Of a stretch of DNA of 64,000 nt, positions 11,201-25,085 are shown one piece after another; the stretch's first letter is position 1; each line of letters starts with the position of its first letter. The stretch lies in NCBI GenBank assembly GCA_013398955.1, contig VWPU01011876.1, positions 1 through 64,000 on the forward strand. The letters are read 5' to 3'. A program made the position numbers and the translations under genes. The notes below the pieces were generated by a model that had not been told where the DNA came from, made no database searches, and saw only the letters and a program-made list of their open reading frames with translations. Origin of the DNA: Callaeas wilsoni. Lineage: Eukaryota > Chordata > Aves > Passeriformes > Callaeidae.

Positions 11201-14200
11201 AGAGAACCACTGATTCTTCAGGCAAAAATGTAGCATTTTGTACCTAAATTGGACGTATTCATGCATTTTATACAGAAGGCTATCTCTAATTTAGATTGTC
11301 AGAAGAAAACATTCAATGAGTTGATCATGCTGGTTTCAGGGATGGGGTGGCAGAAGAGATATGAGATTGCAAAGAAGGATAAAATTTTCTCTACTACCCC
11401 CTGTATGAATTTGGTATGAATTTAACATGTTTTTCTAAAATCGGATGCAGTCAAGTCCTTAATGCAATGCAATGTTATCATGTACCAGAATGTTTTCTGT
11501 GCAACAGGATGACCTTGCATTGGGATCTGCATCATTATCAAGGTGGGGGCAAAAGAAATGGTTTTGAGTGTTAAACTTAGAGGTTTGGAGATTGCTCTCC
11601 TTGCCCAGTTTCTTCAGAATCAGGTAAGATGCTTATCAGGTAGCTTTAGTTGCTGATACAGGAGAGTTTTCAAAGTGAATTTCACCAGACTTCTCATGTT
11701 GCGATTATGCTATCCAAATATCATGCTATTATGACATACTGTTGGATATTGGTGTCAAGTCCTTAAGTAAAGTGATTTTGTAGGTATTAGTTAGAATTAG
11801 TTATCAAACAAATGTTGTTCTCCAGGTGAAAAGTGACAAGAAAAGTTATTTATTTTAGTGTTTTATGATACCAAAACATTTGATTACTAACTTGGAAAGA
11901 AAGAGAAAAAAATTGTGGCAATGTGGAAGGACTTACCCACAATGCTTTTTAGGGAAGAGACTTTAGAATTGTTTTGAGTATCAACATATTTTCATGAGGT
12001 TTGTTTAAAGTATCCTGGGAGAGGAGGAAGACAGCATTAGTAACAATAGGTCAAGGTAAGTGTATTATTATTAGTTACATAACAAACAAACTGTCAGTGG
12101 TGTGTGACAAACCATGCAGGGGCTAAGGCTAGTGCTGAGATAAAGGAGTGTTTGATTTGTTTTAGAATGGTCTGGCAGCTGGGCATGACTTTGTTGCCTT
12201 CTTAAGAAGTCCAGTCAAACTTGGTGCTTTGAGTGCATTTAAAAGTGATTTGAAACTTCTGTACGTAGCAATGGAGTAATTTGCTATAATTTTTTTCTTC
12301 CAGTATAACAACAAAAAAATCTAATTTCACACTCTGGTCACTTGGTTGATTTTGTTGCCTTTCTGCATGTGCTTTTCTCTCACTTGGTATCTGTGAAACT
12401 TTTGGCTGTTGCCTCTGGTCTCTCTTTCTGCAGGAATTAGCTTGTTATTCTGCAAAGTCATAATGTGAGTGTGACCCATGGCCTTAAGTTTGTACCTAGT
12501 CATTCTGTATATAAATAAATCCCTGATTAGTTGCTACCTACTTATCCTTCTGTCTTCAACCTCAGATCCCACACTACACAATCAGAATGCTTGGAGCATC
12601 AGTCTGCTCTGAATAATACCTGTGTCCTTGCTGCAGCTCCAACACCTTAATTTCTCAGACTGTCAAGGTCTGAAATGAAGAATTTATTGAAACTTTTTTG
12701 CATGGCCTGAAAGCTCAGCCTGGTGAACTTACCCAGGGTGTCATATGCAGTGTGAAATGTGCATTGCAGTGTTGCTGGGTTTCCTTGAACAGCATCAAGT
12801 GAGTTTTAAAATGGGACAGTTGGTTTTTGAAACCCAGGGTTATGGGTTAAAATTAATTTTTTTTTTTAAAGTAAGGGGTACAAATATTCTTCAACAGTTG
12901 TGTGGGGATTTTTTACCTTCGCAAAAGGGGTATGAGACAGAAGGGATTTCTGGGAGACAGTGTAAGGGCACTGGGCTTTTTTCCAAGCTGTAGTGAGGAC
13001 GCTGTAGTTGTGGAATCAGCGTAGCCGAAGCTGCTGTGCCTGCGGCTGCATCCTTAGGCCGAGGTAATGGGCCTTGTTCTTGCTGATAGCCCTCCTGTTT
13101 CTGACCTGGTAACATAAGAAGAAGGAAAATACTTTGTTCTTTTTTCCACTGTTTCCTGATAAAAGCCCTGTTGGCCGTAGTTGGTGAATGGAAGGGAATG
13201 AGCATCATGATAGAAAGCCACTTGTTGTTGACAGTTGAAGCTCAATATCCTGTGAGCAAATTTTTTTCCCCTTTTTATCCATTCTGAAGTGTGATACTGG
13301 CTTTAATATGCCAACCAAAATAACTGGAGATCTGGCCTGCATTTTTCTGTGTTTGTCTACTTTTCCTTTATATTGTGAACTTTCCTGTCTCTAGAAAGTG
13401 CTGTTACTTTGTCATATGTCAATCTGTTCTGTGGCAGAATTACAGTCACTATGTGATTAAGAGGATAAAAAGAGAAATTGGATCTACTTAAGGAGTTATT
13501 GTTCAAAATGCTTCTAAAAATGTAAATTTCTGTTTATGTGGCTTGAGGAAAAAGGGGAAATCCCATGGCACTACTTAACAGCTTGGCCTTTTTGGTTACA
13601 AGTCCCTCCTGTAAAGCCATTTGTGGCTTTATTTTTCCATGTAGAACTGTAGAAAAAAACTCTGTACAAAGGTAGCATAGTAATAAGTGGGGAGACAGTG
13701 GCATCCAGCCACGCTATTTTTAGGTGATTGTGTTCTTAACTTGCTGATCTAAGTGTTCTGGACAGTGAGTGGGGGAGACATTGTACTAGAAATGTGTGCT
13801 CACATAGCGGAATCTTGTCTGGAAACAGAATGAATAGCAGGCTTGGTTATCAGGAGGGCAGTTCACAGAGTTGTAACTGGAGTATTTGTAGGTAAAAAGG
13901 ATGCCCTAGTGATTAAAGCACAATGTTTGCAATGCAGTCTCTTACTCGAAAGCTGTCAGCTCTGGCTTTCTCCTCAGTTGAGAAACTGAAATATGTGCAG
14001 TCTGTTCTGTATGGGCTTAGGGAAGAAGTGTAAAAGACTATTTTCTCTTCCATGATGGCAGTGGGGGAAGAAGTGCCAGTTGTCCTCAATCAAGTTGCTT
14101 CCAGTATTTTTTTTTTTAAGCTTTTCTTAAGCAGTGACCTCTCCATCTGAGCAAGTGGTGTACTTTTGGAAACCTTCAGAAAGGAGAGTCTCATTGCAAA

Positions 14201-14832
14201 TTTCTGATAATTCCCTAGCCCCTTATCTATTAACTTGACACTTGGATAGTTAAAGCTGACACAAGGCAACTCTTACTAATTCTTTCTCTGACCTCCTGGT
14301 GATGTGTGTCTTTTTTCCTTGGCTTAAGCTTTAAGTGAGGCTATGCCTTGAATTTCAGTTCTCTTACAGACTTGGTAGGTTCGCCTTCTGCAGTGCACTG
14401 CTAACTTTGACTCTTCTGGCACAGAGCTGCACCGTAAACCAGACAGAAGAGCCAATCCAAGCTTTTGAAGAATGAAGTCTTCAGGGTAGATCAGTTGCTG
14501 TCCCAGCAATGCTGTGACAGAGGTATCTAAAGCCCCAAATTACCTCTATCATGGAACAATTGCATTAGTTGCATATAAATAGATTTTGAATGCATGTGTA
14601 TAGGTTGCCTTTGGATGTTGACACGTTCCATTGTTTCAGGCAGTGTAAAGTGACAGCTGAGAGGAAACTAAGGAAAGATGCAAAACTTCAGAGTGTGACC
14701 AGTTGGTCTATTCATATCTTCAGTGAAACTTGGCAGTATGCTAAAGTGATGGATAAATACCAGTTGTCCAGCATGGCAGCTGCTGATCACCTGTGTAGTA
14801 TTTTCCTGTGCTTTGTGCAGGGTGAGAAGTTT

Positions 14833-14856
14833 TAGTATGTAGACATCTACATACTA
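14833..14856. repeat. 24-bp near-perfect palindrome
   Basis: The 11-nt arm TAGTATGTAGA is followed by a 2-nt centre and its exact reverse complement TCTACATACTA. It could form a tight hairpin or a dyad-symmetric binding site. No other copy was noticed in the window. Confidence 0.8.
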
Positions 14857-17800
14857 CATGTAATTTGCTTGGGATTGTGTAAGCTGGCTTCCCCAGTGAT
14901 TGAAATAATAATTAAGGGATAAAAAAAGCAACACCCACCCACCCTCCCCGCTCCCTCAGAATAGTACCGAGGTTAAAACAAAGTAATACCTTTGAGTCCC
15001 TTGACTAAATTTAAGTGTATTGCAAGAGATGAGGAATGCAGCTTTGCCACAGGGAACGTTGTACTTACACCTCTTCTGCCCAAAACTTGTCCTTATGTAC
15101 CCTCTTTCTTTGGTCAGGCTTTAGCTTTAGGTTGAGTTCCCCATCAAACCACAGTAAGGGTATTGTATAATTTTGCACACTTAAATTAGACATAGTGCAT
15201 AATTCTAAATAGAACTACACATGATGCATGATAATCACAGTGTTCTTGGAAGTTAAGCTGAATTCAGGATGCCTTAGCCAGAAATGATGATCGTTTTATT
15301 TATTAACACATAGGAACCCCGATATTAGAGCAGGAGCTCTCTTAGTGTTAGGCCCACATAGAACTGTGGCATTATAAGCTAATTAAAATTCTACATAGTG
15401 CTGTTTATGAAAACAAATTATAATGTGTTTTGTGCTTACTGTCAGTTCTCAGCAACAGGTGTTTTGTTAACAAGAAGCTGTCTATTTTGGGAACTCGTGT
15501 TAAAGCGGCTTTTATCTCTTCTGGGTTTGATATGCTTAAAATAAGTGAAACTTATGCTGTATTGAGAGAAGATTACTTATTCAGTGAAGCTCAAAAGAAG
15601 CGATTACTGAATCTATATCTATTCTTTCAGTAATTATGAGGGTAATCTTGTAAGTGTTCGAATCCTTCTTACAGATTATTTCTCATCAGTGTGTGAAGTC
15701 AAACCTGTTTTATAATACAGCACCAAAGATAGTTTATGGAGTTGCTCTCCTGCATCCCTTTTGGCCTGGTATTTTAAAGGAATTGAGAGAATTCTAGAAT
15801 CTCCTGATTCTAATTTTATACAACCTCTGATTTGTGAGATGGCCAGCTTCAACATCTAATACCAAAGAAAGCAGAATGCAGCCCTGTCTCGTCTGTTCCA
15901 GAGTAGCTTTCTTACCTGTTATTGAGCATTTTAAAAGAAGGCATTTCTGTAATCTGACAGGTTTCCAGTAAACCTTAAATTTATGGGAGTGTGTAGAAAT
16001 ATGAAGGGCAACTCAAAGATTCCTGCAGCACCTGAATGCCAAAATACAGGTATGAGATGGCACAAACTCCAGAGGAGAGAAAAGGGCTCCTCAAGTAATA
16101 TCTGCGACTTGTGCAGCTCGACACCAGTTCAGCCACACATGATGGAAACTGTGTGAGCTGACGTAGCCAACCGCTGATGAGCAATTACTGACATGGTTTG
16201 ATTTTTCTAATGGGTGTAACTCCTGAGTTCTTACTCCTCTTGAGCAGAGATGCCAGAGCAAGCACTCCCTAAAAGGGTGCTCTTTTAAAAGTAGCTGCAC
16301 ATTCTGTCACAAGTGTAACTTCATGTAAGGTTTCTGTGTCAATCTTGTCTCAGAGACAGCCATCTTCCAAAAGTGGGCCTGCTCAGCCTGTCTGCCTTAA
16401 ATCTTGGGTGAGCTGGGAAGGCTAAACTGAGTAAGTACAAGTTCATATCTGGGGGAGAGAACGCTCTTCTCTGGCTTGTGTATGGACATAGAGTGCCTTG
16501 GGTAGGACAGCATGCCCGGTGGGGTGGCTGAGCAGCGTCCTCTCTGTGTTCCTCAGATACGCCTCTTCAACTTCTCTCACCATGCCTTTCCCAGGGATAC
16601 CATATCAAAACTAGCCTTCTGAAACACGATATACTCTTTTCTCATGTTCACTTTTCATTGTCTATAACTCACTTAGAAATTGTCTTTACTGTGTACTGAA
16701 CAACTGTAGTTACTGTGTTGCTGTCAGTGCTTTTAATGTTTAACTAGTTATCTTTATTGAAGGGCCCTGTCATGGCTCGCTGTAAACAAGCGTGTCTAGC
16801 TCCAAGGGTTATTTGCTGGTTTTAGTCTTGAACCCAAGAAATTAGCTTTGTTGTGTGTGTGGGTTTTGTTTTGTTGTTTTCACTTGCATTCAGGTTGACC
16901 TCTCCAAAAAGGCAGCTTTGTCAGCTTAGATTTTCTGATAGTCATCACTGAAGAGACAGAAACTTAGAACATGCTGGTGGTGCCTCTTTCTGAAAGCATT
17001 TCTGTGTTGCTCTGGACTGGAGTTTGCTGGATGAATTAGGGTTACCTACAAATGTGTTGTGCTGTTGGGAAATAAGAGGCTTTTAAGTTTCTTAAGTCAG
17101 AGGAAAAAAATGATGTTTATTTGAATCTCAGGAAGTTTGGATACTGTCATATGCAAGGGTCTCGTTCTAGTGGTGCTGCAGTGTTAGTCTAGAACAACTA
17201 GGAAGTCCCAATGTACAGACTTAAATGTACAAACAGTGATGATCCTTGGCATCTTGACTTGTATTTTGGTGCTTTAGACTCAAATTGAAATGCATGATAA
17301 ATGGGAGCTTTATGCAGAGTGTTGCTTTTAATCTTTTAGGTGTCTTAGCAGTTAGCAGATGCTCCAGCATAAAGTAGTGGTCATTCCTGCAAAAAACCCA
17401 CCATCACATCAGTAGCTCTGTATGCCAGCTTTCTGCAATTCCAACACTTCCATGAAAATCTTTGTACTCTGCCTCTTTGAAATCCAGAAAAAGTAAAATA
17501 TGATTCTTCCTACTAGGTAATAAAATGTACTTCTTATTGGGCTTTTTTTGGAATTAATTTTCAGTAGAGTAGTGAACTTAATGGAATTGGCCCTTTATTT
17601 GGTGTGTTGACTATACTAGAAAGTTTGGAAATTAAATATGAAAAATTTGCTTATACTTGTTTTTGTTTGTAGACTTTAAGTGGTCACTGCAAGCAGTTAG
17701 ACGCATTTGCATGAGGTGAATGAGAGTCTGAGGTACCACTTTTACAGAAGTTAATCTTTGAGTCTAGTAATCCATGCTTTGCAAAGGTTAAGCATGGTCA

Positions 17801-20800
17801 CGAGTAGTAATTACAGTTTCAAAGTAACATCTATTAATAGTGTATGTAGACAAGCATGGAAAGCTGAGTCCTTATTATCAGTGATCTCCTTGATACCAGT
17901 ATAGAGTCTGTGCATCTTTGTTCTTGCTTAGTAAGAGGGGAGAGGTTGTAGTGAAATGTTCTCTTGTTCCTCGTGTAACCTTGAGTGCAAGAGCAGTCAG
18001 CTGTACTTAGCAGCATACAGGCTTTAACACTGGAGGCTTTGTCTATACCAGGTGTTCCTGGGTTTATGATATTCTGGCTCAGATTAGTTATGAAAGTTGC
18101 TAACATTCGTTCCCTTCCTAAGACATGAACTATTTTCTGTCCATCTGCCACTTCTGAGTTTGCACTTTCTCTTGTGTGTCCCTTTTCCCCTAGTGTGATT
18201 CTTTCAGTCTTTCTGACAACTTACACCTGAGATAGAGCTTTCTTAAGAGTCCAAATTTTATTTATATTTTAATTTTTGTGCGGAAGGATTTAAGCTTGCT
18301 AACTACTAAAAATTGGAAGTGATGAAAAGACTTCTGTAACTCTTTCCATCTTTTTGTAAAGTTTCTGCTAGGAGTGTCTAGTATAAGTTCTTGATTTTAG
18401 CCTAAAGTAAGTCTGTGCATGAAACAAAAATAAAAAGCTGTTCAACAGGAATAGACAGGAACATAGTAGATACTAAATGACTTGTCAAGTGGGGTAAGAG
18501 AACATCTTATGTAAGTCTTTGGTCACTAGCATGAATATTTTGTTTTTGTTATGAAGTCATATAAATTCTGCCTTAAATTACAATTTAAAACTTTTAGTTT
18601 GCTGTGAGCAGGAAGAAAATCAGAGGCTCGGTGGAATGAGTGGAAAGCTTTAAAATATATGGATTCTCTTGGTGCTGAGCAAGTTGGAACTCCTGTGTTT
18701 TGAAGAATGCAGCAGCTGTGTGTTGTGCTGCTACAGGAACAAAGAGGTCGCTGCCCTTACAGATCTACTTGCATAGCTGGTCCTTAACCATACTCACTTT
18801 TTTTAACTCAAAGCATTCTGATGAAACTGGGTCAGAGTGTAACTGCACATGTAGCTGTGCTGGCAAATGTGAACCAGCTGCAGTGCTTTAGCCAGGGTGA
18901 GCTGTAAGATGAAATGACATGTCTGACTGCATCTAGCAAGCTGGGCTGAGCTGTAATGACTGAGGCCCCTATTCAAATCTGCCAATTCTTCTTGGCTCCA
19001 TAGCAAGTTGCTGGGACATGATAATGCCTTAAAGCAGCTACAAATGACTGCTCAGTGAATGTAAATTGGAGCCTTTTGGGAGACTGCAGTGGGGTAAAAG
19101 AAAACAGGACTGTTCTGTAACTTGCTACTAATTTGTGAGTCTAGTGCTTTACACCCTGAGTAGTGTCCTGCTGGAAGCAGGACACCTGAGCAGCAAATTC
19201 CACTATGAAGCGGTATCCTCGATCACACCAGTGCTTTGGGAGCTTCTGCAGCAAGATTCAACAGAACTCTGCTCTTGGGCTTTTATTTGCCCTTAGTTTT
19301 GATAAGCCTGTAGAGAAATGCATTTCCTATTTATTGCTTTTTGTACCAGCATGCCTTTTCATATGGTGGTACAGGTGGTATTGCGTATCTGTGCCAGTAC
19401 GTGCTCTAAAGCGAAGTGTATTTTTGTGTGCCCAACTTTGTTTATTTGCTTTATTTGTGCCTGGAATGAAGCTTTGTATGTTTAAGCAGCATACATTACC
19501 ACTTCTGCAGTTTCTTCCTTGCTTCATTAGCACAAAGAGAAAATGACCATTAGTGTTGGTGCTATTTCAGTCAGTGCTGCACTGCTTCATTATAAAGGTG
19601 ATTATGACAGAGGAGGGAATATTTTAATCACTTGTTAAATTTGGATTTATCATTTGAGGTGAGTATCAGGTAAAACTGTCGGTGTGCTGATTTTGACAGT
19701 GAAGAGTAGCTCACACTCCGTGCTCTGTTTGTCTTTGAGCAGCAGTTCCAAAGCTGGCATCATAACGGTTCAAACTGCCTCTGCTGTGGTGCTGAGGCAC
19801 GATGCTGTTTGGGTGGTCTCCTCAGCGTTAGCTTTTGGGAGGGATCCTTCCCATACCAGTCACAGATTTTGGGAGTGTTTGCAGAACACAAGACTGTACT
19901 GCAGGATGTGAGGATCTGCTTGTTTTCCTTCCCACAACTTGGAGCATGAGGGTAACTGGTATTCAAGAGACCTTTTTCTTTGGGGAAGACAGATGAAGAG
20001 AAAGCTACCTTCTGTGCCGGATTTTTCTTTTTCCTTGTTGAGAATGGGAGGGTGAAAGAGATTATTCCTAAACCTTGTGTGTTTAATCCTGCTAAATTCT
20101 GCTCTCTCTGATCTTACTGATTAACATTTGAAGCCTATAAAGCTAGGGTATCAGTTATTTGAAACTAGTGGCATATAAACATTTTAATTAAAAGGAAAAG
20201 AGGAAAGGGGGGTGGGGAGCAAGATGAGTATCACAGTGCCTGCTCTGCGGGGAAGAGATGTCCACAAGTATTTTGTTACTTGCTTTACAGAGTGTTGGAA
20301 GATGTCTCTTTCTCCAGAGAGCTTGATGTCCAACAGATTTGCTCTGCTTTAGTGTTTCTACAGCTTCAACGCTATGCATTTTATAGGAATATCCTTTGCA
20401 TATTTTTTGCTTGGTGCAGAGAGGAATTTACTCTGAGGATGTGCTATGGTGAGGGAGGAAAGGTAGGACCTGTAGCAGTAGCAGCAGTAAGAGGGCGTTA
20501 TTAAAGGAATGAAGTTGTGTATTACAGGAGTAACAGGAACAGGTAGACTTTAAGCACCTTATTTGTAGGAAAAGGAGGACTTAGCCTGCAGAGCTGTGTG
20601 CTGCCGTGCTTCTAGTGGTAATAAATAAGAAAACATTTAGATGTCATTCCAGCTGAAGTTTAGCGATTTTTAGCTAGTTCAAAAAGAGGGTGTTTATTCC
20701 ATAATCTTCAACGAAGTGGATGTTCTGGAGTTGTACTGAGAGGAGTTGTTTAAGGCTCTTGCACTTCCCTCTAGTCTATTCCTTCTCATTAGTACTCGTA

Positions 20801-23800
20801 CAACTGGTTATACAACTATCCTGTAAAGCAAAGCACGGAATGTGCTTAAAATATTGTAAAGAGCTCTGTTGTTTTGGTTTTTTTCCTTTAAGATAAATCA
20901 ATTCTGCATTCAGAATAACCTTCAGAATTCATAGCATTACCCTGCAAATGCTCTGCAGGCACAGCTCTGGGGGAACAGGCAGAGCCCAGAGGCATTTCTG
21001 AGAGCTTGACAAGCTCCACGGTTTTTTTGTGACGCCTCAAACCGAGGGGGACATACATGTAGTCATGTTGATCCCAAGACTTTGTTGTCACTTCAGCTAT
21101 GAAGCTGCTTCAAGTGTCATACTGAAGCCAAGCTAGGAGATCATTTTTGAAATTATGGATAGTATATGCACTTGGGATTTATTTTACAGTAGGCTTGATG
21201 GTCAGCAAGGACTTGCTGTCCCTAGAAAGGGTTGTCCTATTTTTAGCCATGTCACTTCCTGTGCAGTGTGTGTCATTTCTCTGGAGTTGATCTTCTATCA
21301 GATCAGCAAGCTCTCTAGTGCACCAGAACAAATATTTGTGTTGTTTCCATGAGATGGCTGAGCTGATGTGGCTGGAGGCAGGGACAGGGGAGCAGCAGTG
21401 GCCAGAGCTGTGGGAGCAGGCTTCTCCCTCTGACACCGCTGTTTCAGGGGTGACTGCCCACCTCTGCTGCTTTATGGGATGGCTGGGCTCCCTGATACTG
21501 TGGGTCTTCCTGCCTGAGGAATTACGGATAGTTTTGAAACAAAAATCTTCTGAAGCTGAGCCAAGAACTGGGCTGATGGGAGGTCCTTCCTTCCCCAAAA
21601 ACATCTGTTGAGTGCTCTCTCACTGCTCCTGTTGGCTGCCATGGGGCCAGAGTCCGGTCATTTGCCTGCTGCCCATGCGGCGAGGAGGAGCGGTCCCTGC
21701 GGCACAGCGCTGTCATCCGGCCCCTGCGGGAGCGCGTGGGCACAGGAGAGGCATGGCTCAAGTGCAGGGGCAGGAACTGCCAGTGCTTGAGTCTCTTTCG
21801 TTCTGTTTGCAATGCCTGGTTTTGGCTAGTGATTCTCTTAGTTCTTTAAGGCTGCTCTGCTACTGAAACAGCCATTTCCACGCTCTGCAGCTAGGCCCTC
21901 GCTCCTGCCCAAACAGCACATGAATGACAAAGGAGCTCAGAAACCAATCTGTGTTGAAACTAATTGGCAGAAGGTGGAGTGGTTGATTTTTTTAAAGTTT
22001 GATCACTTCCTTGTTTCATTTTGGTGCATGCGAGCACTGAAAGGGAGGGCTAAGCATGGGAGAGCTTATTATACTGGTTTGTCATTCTGTGGCTTTAGGG
22101 TTCAAGTAGATGAGTTCAACCATCCCAGCAGCTTACAGGCTGCTCAGACACGTGTTGTCCCTCCTGGTCACATGTCCTCTCTCACATCAATTCCAGAGGC
22201 TCTCCTACGTGTTGGGCTTTCTACTTGTTGTGTTTTTGCGTGGGAACTGATCGAGCTCACTGAACTGCTGGAAAACTTTGTGTTGGTGATGGTTCTTTTT
22301 TTTCCTGGTGGGTTTTTTTGGTAGCTCACAGCACTAATTGTGTGGGTGAGGGTGATTGTACCTAATTGCCCCCTTCAAACCCAACAAGCTGTTGTCTTGG
22401 TGCCAGTTCTCATTTGACTACATAACATTGCATCAGTTTGATCCTATCTCTTATTCATTGTATTTCTTGAATATTAGCAACCAATGAAAGATCTTCCGCT
22501 TCCTGTGGCCCTTATTAAAACTCTTCAGAAGAATCCCTGGCACTTCCCCTTGGAGATTGAAGTGTTCTGGAGCCTCATGCCAGTGGCTTGTGCTTTGACT
22601 GGTGACAGGATCCACTGGTTAATGAACTTGGGAACTGGCTTAGCTGGAACTCAGGCCAGCTTTTCTTGTTTTTCATCTGGGCATCTTTGGGCACCTTTCA
22701 CAGTTGGTTTATTGAATTGGAGCAGAAGTGGGTTTTTTTAACGTCCATGTTAGAGATTGTTATTTCGTGTTTGCATTAGCACCTGGTCCCTTCAGCAGTG
22801 TTGTGTTGGGGAATATTAGCGGTAGCTGGTGCAGTTATTGAGTTCCTGTGTGCTGCTCGAAGCTAATACTGAACAGAAAGGCAATCATGGTACAATCTGG
22901 AAGTTAGTGTAGGGTTCTTTAATATGCTGCTGCCTAAAATTTAAAGGATTAATACTTGTATTGTGACACTGATTCTCTATTAGCTCTTGAAATACTCAGC
23001 TGAAAGTGTTTTTAATTAGTCTTTCAATCTTAAACATTCTATGCCAAAAGTAACTTGCATAAGGTTTCAGCTTTAAATTGGTTCTGGTTACCAAAGCACA
23101 GCAAACTCGTATTCGTTTGTGTTCCCCTGAAATGGCTTCTCTGAAATGTTGGGCCCAGCATAAGAATTAAATTCCACATGCACTACTTGCAGTTTCATTC
23201 TGAAGGACTGTCTGGAGAAAAGCAGGAATGAAAGTGCTCTTTCAGCTACAAGTACAGTACTTCAGCAAAAATCAAATTTAGCTGTCGTGTGAGGTCAATG
23301 GGGGCTTTGTATGTCGAAAGCAAGTGCTTCTCTATTGGGGTGGGGGAGTGCAGTCAACAGCTGAAATAAGCTTAATTGCAGGTTGAAGCTGAAAAAGATA
23401 CGATCAGATTTTGGTTGTCTTCCTGCCTGTCCATCTTCCTTGTCTTGTATCTTGAATCCTTCCTCGTCCATAGAGTACCTTATTGCTGTGAGCAGAAGAC
23501 GTGACTTGTTTGTCTGTTGCTGTTGGCTTTGCAACCCAGAGATTTGCTCTTGATATCAATTTCATATGTTTTGGGGAAATAAAAACAAAATGGAGTGGAT
23601 GTGGGTGTGAGAGATGAGGAGATTTCTCTGGAAACAAAATAATGGAAAAGTTGTTTGTGTTTGGCTTCGAATACATCTTATGTAAAAGGAAATCTTTTTT
23701 ACTGTGGCACTTCTTAGTGTGGTTTAATCTAGTTTTATAACATGGCAATTGGTGAAGTATTCAAGTATCTTGAAACTCCTTTCCCTCTGGATTTTTTTCT

Positions 23801-24915
23801 TTTTTTATTTAAAATATATATTGATGTTACTTGCAAGATTGATTTTATTTTTTTTTTCAGTAATGCTGCTTATCTTTGGCTTGACTTGCAAGAATTAAAA
23901 TTACCTATGCTTCAGCTTACTTTTTAGTTGGGAAATGGTAGACCTAAGTTGATCTTGAATTAAATAATTGATACCGTGATATACCTAGTTTCTTAATGAG
24001 AAGCTGTTTTTTTCTTTGAAAATTGGTAACAAAAAAAGGACAATTGTTTATTTATAGAGAGGGGAAAAATGGAAAATGATTTTATCTCACAAAGTGACTT
24101 GTCAAAAATTATTTACAAGTTAGACCACTTGGTAAGAGTTAGGAGCCTCAGAACACTGATGGAAACGGTCATTTGTTGTAATTTTCTTGTAATACCTTGC
24201 AAATATCTGTAAACTTAATACAAGCCAGGGGAAAAGAATTAATTATACAGTTTTAATGAAAAATAGCGAGGTGACTCATATATCTCAAAGTTCTCATTCT
24301 TGTTATATTTTCACACAGAATTTATAAATAGGAGGTTATGTGTACCTGGTCTAATATTTTTGACTGAAAGGGTGATTTTCTCTTAGTATGTGAAAAATCA
24401 TAATACAGGGTTTGTGGTAAGCAGTTGTCATCTTTCACTAATGACGCAGTGACTAAACAGTGACATGTGAATTCATGTGACGGTTGTTAATTATAATTAC
24501 TGTGCGGCAAGTAAGCCTGTGTTACCATGCTTGTCTCTTATTTTACAGTTCTCATGCACAGTGTCAGGTATTCAGGTTTCAGCATAAGTATCCCCCTCCC
24601 CTACTCCCTTACCTGACTGCCAGAAGCAGTAATACTTCCAATATTTGCTAAAATTACTTTTCTTTGTGGGGTATATATTGAAAATAAGTTGGTGAGGCTG
24701 GGAGAGTGGGTCACACAAAGCCTACATATGACTGTAGTTGTGTTATTGGGCAGACTTTATAGACATTTTGGGAAAGGACACCGAGTTACCCACAAGGCAT
24801 TTTTTCTGAAAGGTCTCTTTGCTGAGCTATAGGAAATTCCAGATTTTCAAATGTCAGCTGTAAAAGAAAGGTTTTCTCAGGCCTCTAAATACTGGGTTGT
24901 GTGTATCAATTTCAG

Positions 24916-25085
24916 GTTTATAGAAGAAGGGAGAATGGCTCAAGAAACTAACCGTAGCCAAGTGCCTATGCTTTGTTCCACTGGCTGCGGATTTTACGGG
25001 AATCCTCGCACAAATGGCATGTGTTCAGTGTGCTACAAAGAACACCTTCAAAGGCAGAACAGTAATGGTAGAATTAGCCCTCCTG
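24916..25085 (+). CDS. ZFAND6: ZFAND6 first coding exon (A20 zinc finger, residues 1-51)
   Basis: The exon opens after a ttcag acceptor with 19 nt of 5'UTR; the ATG is at 24935-24937. It encodes the whole A20 finger and ends in ISPP plus one base of codon 51, followed by the donor GTAAGT at 25086. The upstream reading frame stays open into the intron, but those 28 codons lie before the acceptor and do not resemble the protein. Reading through the donor would stop after two more codons. Confidence 0.96.

Larger units (their letters stand above)
6771..24915. other. ZFAND6 5' intron sequence, no gene recognised
   Basis: About 18 kb of AT-rich DNA follows the second CpG island and ends at the acceptor of the first coding exon. 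It has many stops in all frames and no homology I recognise. Further untranslated ZFAND6 exons may lie here but cannot be identified from sequence alone. It holds an AT microsatellite at 8191-8228 and a 24-bp palindrome at 14833-14856. A GC-richer patch at about 21,350-21,800 has open frames but no recognisable product. Confidence 0.6.

Noticed and set aside
24851..24934. A 28-codon N-terminal extension in frame with ZFAND6
   Set aside because: Most of it is upstream of the ttcag acceptor and therefore intron; it has no match in known ZFAND6, and the ATG at 24935 has a strong context.
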